The position numbers and the translations under genes were made by a program. A stretch of 64,000 nucleotides of DNA from Myxococcales bacterium (GTDB lineage Bacteria > Myxococcota_A > Polyangia > Polyangiales > Polyangiaceae): contig JAAFHV010000003.1 of the NCBI GenBank assembly GCA_013297655.1, positions 1 through 64,000 on the forward strand, read 5' to 3'. Below the pieces are notes generated by a model. That model worked only from the letters and a program-made list of their open reading frames with translations, was not told where the DNA came from and did not search any database. Position 1 is the first letter of the stretch, and each line of letters begins with the position of its first letter. This document shows, piece by piece, positions 34,432 through 43,863 of this stretch.

Positions 34432-37284
34432 TCATCGCGCGGGGGAGGCGACGAGAGACGTCTTGACCGGTGGCGTGGCGATATCTGCTCTTCTACGCAG
34501 CGCCCGATTCGCGGCCTTCACCACGTCGACGACGAACAGGGTAACGAGCACGCCGGCCACGACTACGCCCCAGTCGCGTGGAGAGAGGCTCGACGTGTGA
34601 AGAACCGCCCGCAGGGGAGGCACCGTCACCGTGACGATTTGCAGGACCACACAAACGCCAGTCGCCGCCCAAATCCAGACATTGGTGAACAATCCGGAGA
34701 GGCAAGAGCGTGTCTGAGATCGAGCGTTGAAGGCGTGAAAGACCTGCGCGAGCGCGAGAGTCATGAACGCGAGCGTGCCGGCGTGACGGTGCCCATCTTC
34801 CCCGTCGCCGTACCAGCGCAGCCCCACTCCGAAAGCCGCGAGGGAGACACCGCCCAGGAGCGCTCCTTGCCAGAGAACGAGCCACCCGAACGCGGGAGTC
34901 ATGAGCGGCTGTGTCGGTGGACGCGGTGGAACCGTCATGATGTCCGGAGCAGACGGCTCGAGCGCGAGCGCCATCGCGGGAAAGATGTCCGTTACCAGGT
35001 TGAGCCAGAGGATCTGCAGCACCGCGAGGGGAAGCGGCAACCCGATGACCACGGCGCCGAACACGGTAACGATCTCGCCCAAATTGCTCGAGAAGAGATA
35101 GTGAATGAACCGCAGAATATTGTGAACGATGATCCTCCCTTGTTCGATCGCGCCGACGATCGTCGAGAAGTCGTCGTCGGTGATGATCATGGCCGACGCC
35201 TCTTTGGCCACCTCCGTCCCGCGAATGCCCATCGCGATGCCGATATCGGCCTTTCGGAGCGCGGGCGCGTCGTTCACGCCGTCGCCCGTCATCGCGACGA
35301 CTTCGCCGTTTCGTTGGAGCGCATCGACGATGGCGAGCTTGTGCTCGGGCGAGACCCTCGCGAAGACCGCGGCGTCTTTCACCACGCGTTGAAAACCGGC
35401 CGCGTCGAGCCCCTCGAGCTCGCGGGCGTGCACCGTACGTAGCGGCCTCCCCTGCCCGTCCGCGTCGAGGCCCAACTGGCGCGCAATCTCGGACGCCGTC
35501 GCCTCCTGATCGCCCGTGATCATGATCGCGCGGAGCCCTGCCCCCCGGCAGGACGCGATGGTCGCGCGGGCGTTCTCGCGGAGCGGATCGATCATGCCGA
35601 CGAGGCCGACGAACACCAGGTCGCGGGAGATATCGGCCTCTTCGTAGCCCGCTGGCAACTCTCGATACGCGAGGGCGAGCACGCGGAGTGCCTCCGACGC
35701 GAGAGAGTCGTTCATCGCGTCGACGCCGACGCGAGCCTCGACGCCCGCGACTACGGTTCCATCGTCGGCGACGAAGCTCGTGCTCGCGTCGAGCACGGGC
35801 CCGGGCGCTCCCTTCACGTACGCGTAAGTCTTGCCATCCGGCGCCCCGTGCACCGTCGCCATCATCTTCGCAGCGCTGCTGAACGGCACTTCCGCGATAC
35901 GCGGATACCGCTTCTCCAGCTCCGCGCGCGCGACCCCCGCCTTTTCGGCCGCCACGACCAAAGCAGCCTCGGTCGGGTCGCCGAGCGCCACTGCGTTCGC
36001 TGCCGATCGATCGACCCGCGCGTCGTTGCATAGTGCACCTATACGAAGCGCGAGGCCGAGGGGGGTGCCTTCTTGCGCGAGCGCCCCCTCGTCGAGCGCG
36101 ACGCCGTCGACCTCGAATTGCCCGCCGACGCCATAACCTACCCCGGTTACGGAGATCTGCCTGTTGCCCAGTCGATAGGCGCGCACCGTCATCTCATTTC
36201 GCGTCAACGTGCCGGTTTTGTCGGTACAAATGACCGTCGTCGAGCCGAGGGCCTCGACCGCCGGCAACCGACGAACGAGCGCGTGCATGCGCGCCATTCG
36301 CTGCATTCCCACGGCGAGCGTCATCGTCGTCACCGCCAAGAGGCCCTCCGGTACCGCAGCGACCGCGAGGGAGATCCCGATCTCGACCATATAGAGAATC
36401 TTGTATCCACGGAGCCACCCGACGAGGATGACCATCGCGCAGACCACGACGACGACCACGACGAGCGCGCGTCCGAGCTCGGCGAGCTTCGTCTCGAGCG
36501 GCGTCTTACGCTCGCCGGCGCCGGCGACGAGCGCGTCGACCTTCCCCATCTCCGTCGTCGGGCCGGTCGCGGTGACGACGAATCGACCACGGCCGCCCGT
36601 GACCGCAGTGCCCATGTGGACCATGCCGAGACGATCGCCGAGCGCAGCGGAGACATCGTCGACCGAGTCGGTGCGCTTCGAGACGGGCACCGATTCACCC
36701 GTGAGAGCCGACTCGTCCACGCCCAGTCGCGCGCCGTCGAATAGGCGGCCATCGGCGGGCACACGGTCGCCCTCGCTGATCAGGACGACGTCACCGAGGA
36801 CGAGCTCCGAGGCTGGAATTTGCCGTTCTTCGCGGTCACGGAGCACCCGCGCGACGGCGACGGTATCCTTCCGCAAACCCTCGAGCGCCTTGGCGGCCTT
36901 CCACTCCGTAATGGCGCCGATGGCGGCGTTTATCAGAATGACGACGACGATGGCGCAAGCCTCGACGATGTCACCGAGCGCGACCGCGACGCCCATCGCG
37001 ACGACGAGCAGGCCGACCATGATGCTCATGAACTGATGAACGACGATCGAGACGAGGCTTCGTCGCTTCGCTTCATGGAGCTCGTTCGCCCCGTAGAGGC
37101 CGAGCCTCGTCGCGGCTTCCGCGCTCGTGAGGCCAGCCGTGGTGTCGGTTCGGAGCAGCTTTACCGCATCGGCCACGGAACGCGCATGCCAGCCCGTGAG
37201 CGTTGCTACCTCGCTCGCGGGCACGTCGCCGGAGGCGCGTGCTTCGTCGTTTGGGTCTACCGGTGCTCGCGCGGGAAGATTCAT
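34432..37284 (-). CDS. Ca2+-type cation-transporting P-type ATPase
   Basis: 950 residues from ATG 37284; the open frame continues upstream but with noncoding composition. Order: cation-ATPase N-terminal domain (about 30-95), membrane pair, actuator domain with TGES at 195-198, helix 4 with VPEGLL at 311-316, phosphorylation motif DKTGTLT at 355-361, nucleotide-binding domain, hinge [17 protein letters not shown], and a C-terminal six-helix domain. This is the P2 (SERCA/PMCA-like) group. The ion is probably Ca2+ or another divalent cation but cannot be fixed from PEGLL alone. Ion ATPases of this type occur in low-oxygen and dormancy regulons with CBS and Usp proteins. It has the best sigma54-like promoter in the window. 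Confidence 0.94.
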   Translation of the reverse strand: MNLPARAPVDPNDEARASGDVPASEVATLTGWHARSVADAVKLLRTDTTAGLTSAEAATRLGLYGANELHEAKRRSLVSIVVHQFMSIMVGLLVVAMGVAVALGDIVEACAIVVVILINAAIGAITEWKAAKALEGLRKDTVAVARVLRDREERQIPASELVLGDVVLISEGDRVPADGRLFDGARLGVDESALTGESVPVSKRTDSVDDVSAALGDRLGMVHMGTAVTGGRGRFVVTATGPTTEMGKVDALVAGAGERKTPLETKLAELGRALVVVVVVVCAMVILVGWLRGYKILYMVEIGISLAVAAVPEGLLAVTTMTLAVGMQRMARMHALVRRLPAVEALGSTTVICTDKTGTLTRNEMTVRAYRLGNRQISVTGVGYGVGGQFEVDGVALDEGALAQEGTPLGLALRIGALCNDARVDRSAANAVALGDPTEAALVVAAEKAGVARAELEKRYPRIAEVPFSSAAKMMATVHGAPDGKTYAYVKGAPGPVLDASTSFVADDGTVVAGVEARVGVDAMNDSLASEALRVLALAYRELPAGYEEADISRDLVFVGLVGMIDPLRENARATIASCRGAGLRAIMITGDQEATASEIARQLGLDADGQGRPLRTVHARELEGLDAAGFQRVVKDAAVFARVSPEHKLAIVDALQRNGEVVAMTGDGVNDAPALRKADIGIAMGIRGTEVAKEASAMIITDDDFSTIVGAIEQGRIIVHNILRFIHYLFSSNLGEIVTVFGAVVIGLPLPLAVLQILWLNLVTDIFPAMALALEPSAPDIMTVPPRPPTQPLMTPAFGWLVLWQGALLGGVSLAAFGVGLRWYGDGEDGHRHAGTLAFMTLALAQVFHAFNARSQTRSCLSGLFTNVWIWAATGVCVVLQIVTVTVPPLRAVLHTSSLSPRDWGVVVAGVLVTLFVVDVVKAANRALRRRADIATPPVKTSLVASPAR

Positions 37285-37313
37285 AGTCGAGGGCCTCGAG
37301 AGAGCGACCGCCG

Positions 37314-37329
37314 TGCACCCGTCGTGCCA
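37314..37329 (-). promoter_or_regulatory. Sigma54-like promoter for the P-type ATPase
   Basis: Minus-strand TGGCACG-N4-GTGCA has a perfect -24 block, GG-N10-GC, and 7 of 8 other consensus positions. Predicted start near 37303, about 20 bases before the ATG. Confidence 0.65.
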
Positions 37330-37749
37330 TTCACCTACAGCGGTACCGGTCGCGACTGCGAGCAGATATGCCTCATTGGGACATTCCGGCAGCACGAACC
37401 GATCGGCGCGGTTTACGTGTGTACCGATGGCGGGTGCCATATTCGCTTTGATTCGGCTCGCCGATGGGCAAAGCTCGGCGATCGCGCGCCAATTTGCGAA
37501 TTCCCGTGGCCGGCACGGCCGGTGCCGAGCGAACGCTACCGCTGGTGTGCCGACGGTTTCGAAGTCGCGGATCGGCGATCTCAGGCTGAGACGAGGGGCA
37601 TCGACGGCGCGAAGCGTGACGCCGCGGCGCGTGGTCGGCGGAACAGCGCCACCATTTCGATGGACGACTACGCCATATTGATGGTGCTCGCGCCGACGCG
37701 CGAACATCAAAAGCGGCGCCGGGACGCACGCTACCGTCGAACGCACGTG

Positions 37750-37765
37750 CGGCACGAAAGCTGCG
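37750..37765 (+). promoter_or_regulatory. Sigma54-like promoter for the CsbD-like gene
   Basis: CGGCACG-N4-CTGCG has GG-N10-GC (GG 37751, GC 37763) and 5 of 8 other consensus positions. Predicted start near 37776, about 77 bases before the ATG. Confidence 0.5.
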
Positions 37766-37852
37766 TTGCGTCTCCATATCGGCGGATCCGACGAGCGAGC
37801 GACCGCAGGGACGGACGCTATGCAGAACGCTGCTACCGAAAGGAGCCCACGG

Positions 37853-38125
37853 ATGCATTGGAATCGAATCGCGCGCCAGTGGCCGGAGCTCTCCCATGCG
37901 GTGAAGGCTCGTTGGCTAAAGTTGAGTGACCGCGACGTCGCCGATATCGGCGGAATGCGCGAGGCGATGATCGTCAAGGTGCACGATCGGTACGGGATCG
38001 CGAAGTTCGACGCCGAGAAGCAGGTGAACGCGTGGACCGACACGCTCCTGGCGGCGCTCGACAAGAGGGAAGCCGGCGGGAAGAGCGACGCCCCCGACCT
38101 CGTGGTGCACCGCCACCGTCCGTGA
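37853..38125 (+). CDS. CsbD-like stress protein
   Basis: 90 residues from ATG 37853, with AGGAG eight bases upstream. MHWNRIARQWPELSHAVKARW (by position 1-21), then LSDRDVADIGG and RYGIAKFDAEKQVNAW follow the CsbD pattern (Asn-Trp start, Lys/Trp helix, Gly-Ile-x-Lys helix). CsbD proteins are small four-helix stress proteins of unknown mechanism. Histidine kinase 2 follows after 131 bases and may share its transcript. Confidence 0.82.
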   Translation: MHWNRIARQWPELSHAVKARWLKLSDRDVADIGGMREAMIVKVHDRYGIAKFDAEKQVNAWTDTLLAALDKREAGGKSDAPDLVVHRHRP

Positions 38126-38256
38126 AGCCGGCAGCGCCGCGAGCGCACGAGCACGACGAACGGGCGGTCTTTAGGGGACTCATGTTCGCCGCGCGGGGAC
38201 CGGCCGGCGTTGGCGACGGTCGCGACCGACCTCGAACACGAGAAGGGCAACGAATC

Positions 38257-39345
38257 ATGTTGGGTGCGCTCATCGCATCGAATCGCGACGAAATTCTAAG
38301 ACGCACGCGGGCAATGGCCGCCGCGCGGTGCCCTCTCCCCCCACATCAAGAAGCGGGTCGTGAGAGCGGGAGCGGCGGGGTTTCGCCCTTTCTGCGGCAG
38401 TTGATCGATAGGCTCGACGACACCCGCCCGCCGTCTGGTGACTTGGCTGCCTCCGCCGCCAGCCACGGCAAAGACATGCTCCGCGAAGGTTCGACGATCG
38501 CGCAGGTCGTCCAGAGCTACGGGGATGTATGCCAGGTAGTCACCGCCATCGCCATCGAGCGCAAGTTGGCTATCACCACCGAAGACTTCAAGACACTCAA
38601 TCGATGCCTCGACACGGCGACCGCGGAGGCCGTGAGTGAATACGAGCGCGAGCGCGACAGAACGGCGACCGAGCATGGTACCGAGCGCCTCGGGTTTCTC
38701 GCGCACGAGCTTCGGAATAAGCTCAACAGCGCGATGATGGCGTTCGATGCGCTGAGGAGCGGCAGCGTGGGCATCGGCGGGAGCACCGGGGCCGTACTCG
38801 GTCGCAGCCTGAACGGAATCCGTTACTTGGTCGATCGTGCGCTGATGGAAGTACGGCTCGAGTCCGGCCTGATCGCCAAGGAGCGTATGTTCCTTTGGAG
38901 CTTCGCGGAGGAAATCGAGGTCACGGGAGCGTTCGAGGCGAAACAGAAAGAGGTCCGACTCCTGGTTGCGTGCCCCGACCGCACCGTGGAGATCGAGGTC
39001 GACCACCACATTCTCTCCGCCGCGGTGGGAAACCTCTTCCAAAACGCGTGCAAGTTCACGCCAACGGGAGGCCGCGTCACCGTCCGCGCCTATGCCGAGG
39101 GCGACCGCGTCTCGATTGAGGTCGAGGACGAATGCGGCGGCTTGCCTCCCGGAGCGCAAGAGTCGCTCTTTCGGCCGTTCGAACAACGAAACGAGGATCG
39201 CTCGGGACTGGGATTGGGATTGGCGGTGAGTCGCCTCGGTGTAGAGGCCAACGGCGGCACCATTCACGCCCGCGATCTGCCGGGCAGGGGGTGCGTTTTC
39301 ACTATCGTCCTCCCGGTCGCCGCCGGGGGTCGCCGGCCTAGTTAG
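38257..39345 (+). CDS. Soluble histidine kinase with RsbRD-like N-terminal domain (copy 2)
   Basis: 362 residues from ATG 38257 (AAGGG nine bases upstream), chosen because MLGALIASNRDEIL aligns with the start of copy 1. An ATG at 38182 with AGGGG is possible. N-terminal RsbRD_N-type domain (SHGKDMLREGSTIAQVV, SYGDVCQVV), then His150 in LAHELRN, N box NLFQNACKF, G1 VEDECGG and G2 SGLGLGLAV. The last ~60 residues are nearly the same as copy 1 (FEQRN-DR-GLGLGL, GVEANGG). No membrane helix and no adjacent response regulator. Convergent with the second CBS gene, 46 bases away. Confidence 0.87.
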   Translation: MLGALIASNRDEILRRTRAMAAARCPLPPHQEAGRESGSGGVSPFLRQLIDRLDDTRPPSGDLAASAASHGKDMLREGSTIAQVVQSYGDVCQVVTAIAIERKLAITTEDFKTLNRCLDTATAEAVSEYERERDRTATEHGTERLGFLAHELRNKLNSAMMAFDALRSGSVGIGGSTGAVLGRSLNGIRYLVDRALMEVRLESGLIAKERMFLWSFAEEIEVTGAFEAKQKEVRLLVACPDRTVEIEVDHHILSAAVGNLFQNACKFTPTGGRVTVRAYAEGDRVSIEVEDECGGLPPGAQESLFRPFEQRNEDRSGLGLGLAVSRLGVEANGGTIHARDLPGRGCVFTIVLPVAAGGRRPS

Positions 39346-39391
39346 TTTGGCACGAACGACCGTGCTCGCCACGAGACGCCCGCTCGTGCGC

Positions 39392-39757
39392 TCACGCGGG
39401 CAGGTAGTGCGCGAGCATCTCGAGCGCGTCGGCCGTCGTGAAGATGCCGACGACAGCTTTACCGGTCGTGATCACGGCGCAGCTCACCTTCTGGTCCGCC
39501 ATTCGCGCCACGACGCTACGCACGGAGTCGTTCGGTGAGGTACAATGCACGTGCTCCGTCATCGCGTGAGCCACTATCGTCTTGTCCAAGTCGACGCCGC
39601 GAATGGACTGCACGACCGCGATATCTCTATCGGACAGGACGCCGACGAGCTCACCGAGATCGACGACCGGTATATGGTGAATCGAGTACGAGGTCATGAG
39701 CCGAAGCGCGCTCGCGAGCGTCGCGCCGCTTCCGATGGAGCGCGGCTCGAGGGTCAT
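39392..39757 (-). CDS. CBS-pair protein (copy 2)
   Basis: 121 residues if started at ATG 39757 (MTLEP). The frame is open to ATG 39835, but the region aligned to copy 1 begins only at the IRHWMTLEP stretch, and a sigma54-like element at 39848-39863 predicts a transcript beginning near 39838. AGGTG lies 13 bases before ATG 39757; an ATT at 39769 aligns with the ATG of copy 1. Two CBS repeats: HIPVVDLGELVGVLSDRDI and SCAVITTGKAVVGIFTTADA (by position). Probable adenine-nucleotide sensor, paired with histidine kinase 2 as copy 1 is with kinase 1. Confidence 0.82.
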   Translation of the reverse strand: MTLEPRSIGSGATLASALRLMTSYSIHHIPVVDLGELVGVLSDRDIAVVQSIRGVDLDKTIVAHAMTEHVHCTSPNDSVRSVVARMADQKVSCAVITTGKAVVGIFTTADALEMLAHYLPA

Positions 39758-39847
39758 CCAATGGCGAATACACCTTTCGTCCCTCCGGGTCCCCCGTTCC
39801 GCGTTCGCTCCGGTCGCTCGGTATCTCTCGTTCATGACCCGAAGAGA

Positions 39848-39863
39848 TGCAAAGTCGTATCCA
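39848..39863 (-). promoter_or_regulatory. Possible sigma54-like promoter for CBS copy 2
   Basis: Minus-strand TGGATAC-N4-TTGCA has GG-N10-GC and a full -12 block but a poor -24 block (4 of 8 other positions). Kept because the position mirrors that of CBS copy 1. Confidence 0.35.
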
Positions 39864-39910
39864 CGGGCCGCCGCGCGGCCGGGAGACGGCGGGAAACGAG
39901 TCGTCGACCC

Positions 39911-39926
39911 CGGCACGTCGAACGCT
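39911..39926 (+). promoter_or_regulatory. Sigma54-like promoter for the universal stress protein
   Basis: CGGCACG-N4-ACGCT has GG-N10-GC (GG 39912, GC 39924) and 5 of 8 other consensus positions; the -12 block is weak. Predicted leader about 120 bases. Confidence 0.4.
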
Positions 39927-40057
39927 GCGCTCTTCTCTACCTTGGCGACCCGTGTCGCGACGCGCTCCGCAGGTCCATCCTCGCAGTCCTCGTCCTTCAC
40001 GACGTGACCGCCGCGGGCGGACGGACGGACGGAACGGACTTTGCTCACAGACCGCCC

Positions 40058-40477
40058 ATGAACCGAATCCTCACCTGCCTCGATTCGTCTCCCCGCGCCG
40101 TGAACGTGCTCGCCACCGCTGTCGCGCTCGCGAAAAAGACGGGGGCCAAGCTGGTCCTGTTTCGCAGCGTCGGGCTCGATCCGGAGCTTCGGTACGAGAT
40201 CATGGGTATCACTCCGAACGAGGCGCTCGATCGTGTCATGGCCCACACCAAGAGCGACCTCGACGCCATCGCTGCCACGGTCCCGCCAGAGGTGCTCGAT
40301 CGCGCTGTCGCTCACGTTGGCACTCCGTGGGACGCGATATGCCGCGAGGCGCGCAAGCTCGACTGCGACCTCATCGTGATTGGCTCGCACGGATACGCGG
40401 GGATCGACCGGCTGCTCGGCACCACCGCAGGAAAGGTGGTCAATCACGCCGATTGCTCGGTCCTCGTCGTGAGGTGA
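40058..40477 (+). CDS. Universal stress protein
   Basis: 139 residues, the single-domain Usp length, from ATG 40058. ILTCLDSSPRAVNVL at the start gives the first strand and the Asp of the nucleotide pocket. GSHGYAGIDRLLGTTAGKVV near 110-129 (by position) carries the Gly-x2-Gly-x9-Gly-Ser/Thr ATP-binding signature, followed by CSVLVVR. It should bind ATP and form dimers. It lies with CBS-pair and P-ATPase genes, the usual companions of Usp in energy-stress regulons, and is divergent from CBS copy 2. Confidence 0.93.
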   Translation: MNRILTCLDSSPRAVNVLATAVALAKKTGAKLVLFRSVGLDPELRYEIMGITPNEALDRVMAHTKSDLDAIAATVPPEVLDRAVAHVGTPWDAICREARKLDCDLIVIGSHGYAGIDRLLGTTAGKVVNHADCSVLVVR

Positions 40478-40534
40478 CCCGCGGCGTGCAAGCTTTGCGC
40501 GCCCGCGCCTCGATTGCGCACGGCCCAAATCACC

Positions 40535-41305
40535 CTACCGAACGTGGAGGTTGATGCCCGCGCGCCTCGCGAGAGCTTCCTCGAGCATCTCGTGGAGCGC
40601 CCCCTCCACCTCACGCCGCATGCTCGTACACGCCACCTCGTCCACTGACGAGGCGCGCGCGTAGCGTGGGGCGATCGGCGAGCCGATCCGGAACTGAAGC
40701 GGCACCAGGTGGGGAACTGGAAAAAGGCGAGGGATCGGGATGCTCTTGCGATGAAGGAGTCGCTCGCCGCGAGCAAACGCGTTCCCGACGAGGTCGAACC
40801 AATCGTCTGCCCCCACCGAGGCGAGGGGCACCATCGGCGCCTGATTTCGAATCGCGGCGCGGATGAAGCCGTAGCGGTCTCCCCAGAGGAGGCGATACCG
40901 AAGCTCGCGCGGCTTTACGGCTTCCCGTAGGCCGCCGGGAAGTACGAGCACGGTCTCGTCGCGCTCGAGGAGGTGGTCGACGTTCTCCGGGGTTCCGTCG
41001 ACCAAGCCCACCGCCGCGGCGAGCCTCCGCAAGAAGGGAATCTCCCACCACAGGTGCTCACCCAAGACCCACACCCGGCGCCCGAGTCGGCGGTAGATCG
41101 CGGCCATCGGAAAGATCACGTCCCACCCGAACGCGTGATTCGCGACGAGTAAAGTGCGCCCCTCGGGGAGGCAATCGAGGCCGTCGACCTTCACCTCCAG
41201 CCGCGCGGAGATGCGCTCGACGAGGGAGAACAGGCGAGTCGATGTCTCGTCGGAGAACGAGCTGAATGCATCCCGGCTCCCCGGGTCGAATCCATCGATG
41301 GTCAC
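40535..41305 (-). CDS. PlsC-like lysophospholipid acyltransferase
   Basis: 256 residues from GTG 41305. The acyltransferase HX4D motif is HAFGWD at 57-62 in the context VANHAFGWD, followed by a VLPGGLREA block that resembles motif III of PlsC/monoacylglycerol acyltransferase-like enzymes. It should acylate a lysophospholipid or another lipid alcohol at the membrane. It is divergent from the type III PKS gene and is probably part of the lipid cluster. No alternative start exists before the active site. Confidence 0.85.
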   Translation of the reverse strand: MTIDGFDPGSRDAFSSFSDETSTRLFSLVERISARLEVKVDGLDCLPEGRTLLVANHAFGWDVIFPMAAIYRRLGRRVWVLGEHLWWEIPFLRRLAAAVGLVDGTPENVDHLLERDETVLVLPGGLREAVKPRELRYRLLWGDRYGFIRAAIRNQAPMVPLASVGADDWFDLVGNAFARGERLLHRKSIPIPRLFPVPHLVPLQFRIGSPIAPRYARASSVDEVACTSMRREVEGALHEMLEEALARRAGINLHVR

Positions 41306-41622
41306 GACCTTCGTAATGCACGAACGAGGCCCACATACGGCCGACGTGAGGCAATGGGCCGGGCCCCGGCGGCGCCGAGCTCGCAGCGACGCAGGGACTG
41401 GCTCTTCGAGCCCCGCGCGGCGCTATCGCCTCCGCGGAGTGCATCGGCGACACAGTGAGGCTCGAAGGAGCGCGACCGAGCGGCGCGCACGACGTCCGAA
41501 CACATCGAATGCTGCATATTCCGTCGGGGCATGCGTTCTGCAATACGGCCCTCGCCGTCGGGTGAAGCAGCTCGCACATTCGCAGACGTTCGCCGGCCAT
41601 CTCGCTCTCCGCAGGAGGCCTC
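41306..41622. other. Divergent region between acyltransferase and type III PKS genes
   Basis: 317 bases, no gene supported. It contains the sigma54-like element at 41527-41542. A weaker GG-N10-GC match near 41318 faces the acyltransferase and is not called. Confidence 0.5.
41527..41542 (+). promoter_or_regulatory. Possible sigma54-like promoter for the type III PKS cluster
   Basis: GGGCATG-N4-CTGCA has GG-N10-GC (GG 41528, GC 41540) and 5 of 8 other consensus positions. Predicted start near 41553, about 70 bases before the GTG start. Confidence 0.4.
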
Positions 41623-42693
41623 GTGACCGTCGCCCACGTCAATCGTATCGCCACTGTCGTACCACCCCACGAGATACACGGGGCGTTCGTCTCCTTCGCG
41701 AAGACGCACCTCGCGGACGAACGCAAGCGCGCCCTCTTCTCGCGAATGGCGGCGAAAGCGGGTATCGAGCGCCGCTACTCCGTGCTGTCTCCGTCGCCGA
41801 GCACGGGCTCCGACTGTGTCGACGGCGAGGGCCTCTATCGGCGCGGGGCATTTCCTTCCACCGGCGAGCGAATGCGCGTTTTCGAGCGCCACGCCGCCGA
41901 TCTCGCGGAGAGGGCAGTCGCGAAGCTCGACCTCGGTTATGCGGCGCTCGGGCGCATCACCCACGTGGTGGTCACGAGCTGCACGGGGCTCTACGCCCCC
42001 GGGATCGACTCGGAGCTCGCCAAGCGCCTCTCCCTCTCGCCCTCCGTCGAACGCACCATGATCGCGTTCATGGGCTGTTACGCGGCCGTGAATGCGCTCA
42101 AGCTCGCTCGCCACGTAGTGCGCTCCGAGCCGCAAGCGCGCGTGCTCGTCGTGAACCTGGAGCTTTGCACTCTCCATTTGCAAGAGACGAACGACCTCGA
42201 ACAGGTGCTCTCGTTCCTCCTCTTCGCCGACGGATGTGCGGCGAGCATCGTCAGCGCCGACCCGGAAGGGATCGCCCTCGACCGGTTTCACGCCCTCACC
42301 GTGCCCGACACCGCCGACCTCATCACGTGGCACATACGGGACCAAGGTTTCGACATGCACCTCGGCGGGCGAGTGCCGGCCGCGATTGCTCGTGGGTTGT
42401 CGGAGGCGTCCTCGACGATCACCAACGGCGCGCCGGTCGGGTCCATCGAGAGGTGGGCGGTGCACCCCGGGGGGCGGTCCGTCCTCGACGCGGTCGCACA
42501 CGGACTAGGGCTCGAGGGGGCGTCGCTCGTGGAGTCTCGCTCCGTCCTCGCGAAGTTCGGCAACATGTCCTCTGCGACGATCATGTTCGTTCTCGAAGAG
42601 ATCCTCCGCGCGGCGGCGCCCGGCGAGCGAGGTTGCGGAATGTCGTTCGGGCCCGGGCTTACCGCCGAGACGTTCCTCTTCCACAAGGCCTGA
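41623..42693 (+). CDS. Type III polyketide synthase (chalcone synthase-like)
   Basis: 356 residues from GTG 41623, with GGAGG five bases upstream. The full catalytic triad of the thiolase fold is present: Cys152 in FMGCYAAVNAL, His281 in WAVHPGG, and Asn314 in FGNMSSATI. GGMSFGPGLT-like CGMSFGPGLTAE near 338-349 is the family C-terminal signature. It should condense a fatty acyl or other starter with malonyl-CoA to make a pyrone, resorcinol or similar ring. It heads a run of four genes with spacings of 42, -4 and -4 bases, so flavoprotein, acyltransferase and hydrolase act with it. Confidence 0.94.
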   Translation: MTVAHVNRIATVVPPHEIHGAFVSFAKTHLADERKRALFSRMAAKAGIERRYSVLSPSPSTGSDCVDGEGLYRRGAFPSTGERMRVFERHAADLAERAVAKLDLGYAALGRITHVVVTSCTGLYAPGIDSELAKRLSLSPSVERTMIAFMGCYAAVNALKLARHVVRSEPQARVLVVNLELCTLHLQETNDLEQVLSFLLFADGCAASIVSADPEGIALDRFHALTVPDTADLITWHIRDQGFDMHLGGRVPAAIARGLSEASSTITNGAPVGSIERWAVHPGGRSVLDAVAHGLGLEGASLVESRSVLAKFGNMSSATIMFVLEEILRAAAPGERGCGMSFGPGLTAETFLFHKA

Positions 42694-42735
42694 AATGAAC
42701 CCACCGAGCTCGCGCCTTCGCGGAAGTGCCCGCCC

Positions 42736-43863
42736 GTGACCACCCTCGTCGTTGGGGGAGGTCCCGCTGGCGCAGCCTTCGCGATTCGGTTGGCGCGCGC
42801 GGGGCGACGCGTCGAGCTGTTCGAGCGCGAATCGGAGGCAACGCACAAGATGTGCGGCGAGTTCTTGTCCCACGAAGCGATGGGATATCTCGCGAAGATT
42901 GGAGTCGATCTCCCGGCAGCAGGGGCGACTCCGATCGTGTCGCTACGCCTCGCGACCCCCGCTGGCACGACGACCGTGCCGCTGCCGTTCTTGGCATCGA
43001 GCCTGTCGCGCTTTGCGATGGACGAGCTGCTCCTCCTCGCGGCGGAGCGCGAAGGGGTAACCGTGCGGCGCGGGGCGAGGGTACGGGAGGCGTCGACCTC
43101 GGTCTCACGCGGCGCGCGAATTCGCCTCGAGGGGGGAACGGAACACGAGGGAGACGCGCTCGTCCTCGCGACAGGCAAACACGACCTTCGTGGGCACTCG
43201 CGACCAGCGGGCATGCAAAACGACCTCGTCGCGTTCAAGATGCATTATCGGCTCTCTGCGGAGCAGGCTCGCATCCTCGAGGGTCACGTCGAGCTCGCGA
43301 CGTTCGTCGGAGGGTACGCGGGCCTCCAATCTATCGAGGGCGGGTTCGCGAACCTCTGTCTCCTCGTCGAGAAGCAACGTCTCCGCGGCGTCGGCGGCGG
43401 GTGGGATGGTCTGATCCCGGCGTTAATCGCGGAGTCGGCTCATCTGCGCGCCCGCCTCGGTGGAGCCCTCCCTCGGTGGGAGCGGCCGTTGGGGCTCTCT
43501 CGCATTCCATACGGTTTCGTACGACGTACGAGCTCCACGGGCGCGTGGCACCTCGGAGACCAAGCCGCGGTCATTCCGTCGTTCGCAGGAGATGGAATGG
43601 CGATGGCGCTCCACAGCGCGGAGGTCGCCGCGAACACTTTTTTGCAGGGCGGGGGCGCGACCCGCTACACGGCATTGTTCGCGCGCGACGTGCGCGCGCA
43701 GGTCGTCGTCGGTACCGGCCTCTCCAAGGTAGCCGTTACGGGGGTGGGCCAGCGGTTAATCGGGGCGTGCGCGGCGCTCTTTCCGTTCGTCGTGTCGACG
43801 ACCGCGTCGCTCACCCGTCTTTCGCACGCGTCGCTCCGACGCGCGGCGACGGGCGCATCGTGA
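42736..43863 (+). CDS. FAD-dependent monooxygenase or reductase
   Basis: 375 residues from GTG 42736. The FAD Rossmann motif VGGGPAGAAFAIRLA lies at about 6-20 with ELFERE at the second strand. A Cys follows in KMCGEFLS, as in geranylgeranyl-reductase-like flavoproteins. The second FAD block reads HLGDQAAVIPSFAGDGMAMAL. The C-terminal part has hydrophobic stretches (about 325-350) that could sit on the membrane. In Streptomyces SrsC-type phenolic lipid pathways a flavoprotein hydroxylates the ring made by a type III PKS; that role fits here but is inferred. It overlaps the next gene by GTGA. Confidence 0.88.
   Translation: MTTLVVGGGPAGAAFAIRLARAGRRVELFERESEATHKMCGEFLSHEAMGYLAKIGVDLPAAGATPIVSLRLATPAGTTTVPLPFLASSLSRFAMDELLLLAAEREGVTVRRGARVREASTSVSRGARIRLEGGTEHEGDALVLATGKHDLRGHSRPAGMQNDLVAFKMHYRLSAEQARILEGHVELATFVGGYAGLQSIEGGFANLCLLVEKQRLRGVGGGWDGLIPALIAESAHLRARLGGALPRWERPLGLSRIPYGFVRRTSSTGAWHLGDQAAVIPSFAGDGMAMALHSAEVAANTFLQGGGATRYTALFARDVRAQVVVGTGLSKVAVTGVGQRLIGACAALFPFVVSTTASLTRLSHASLRRAATGAS

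Larger units (their letters stand above)
37285..37852. other. Divergent regulatory region between P-ATPase and CsbD-like gene
   Basis: 568 bases without a supported gene; frames here are shadows. Outward-facing sigma54-like elements lie at 37314-37329 (minus) and 37750-37765 (plus). The stretch between, about 420 bases, is long enough for activator-binding sites; GCCATATT occurs twice (near 37438 and 37673). Confidence 0.5.

Noticed and set aside
41318-41331. GG-N10-GC facing the PlsC-like acyltransferase
   Set aside because: Only 3 of 8 other consensus positions match and the transcript would start at the GTG.
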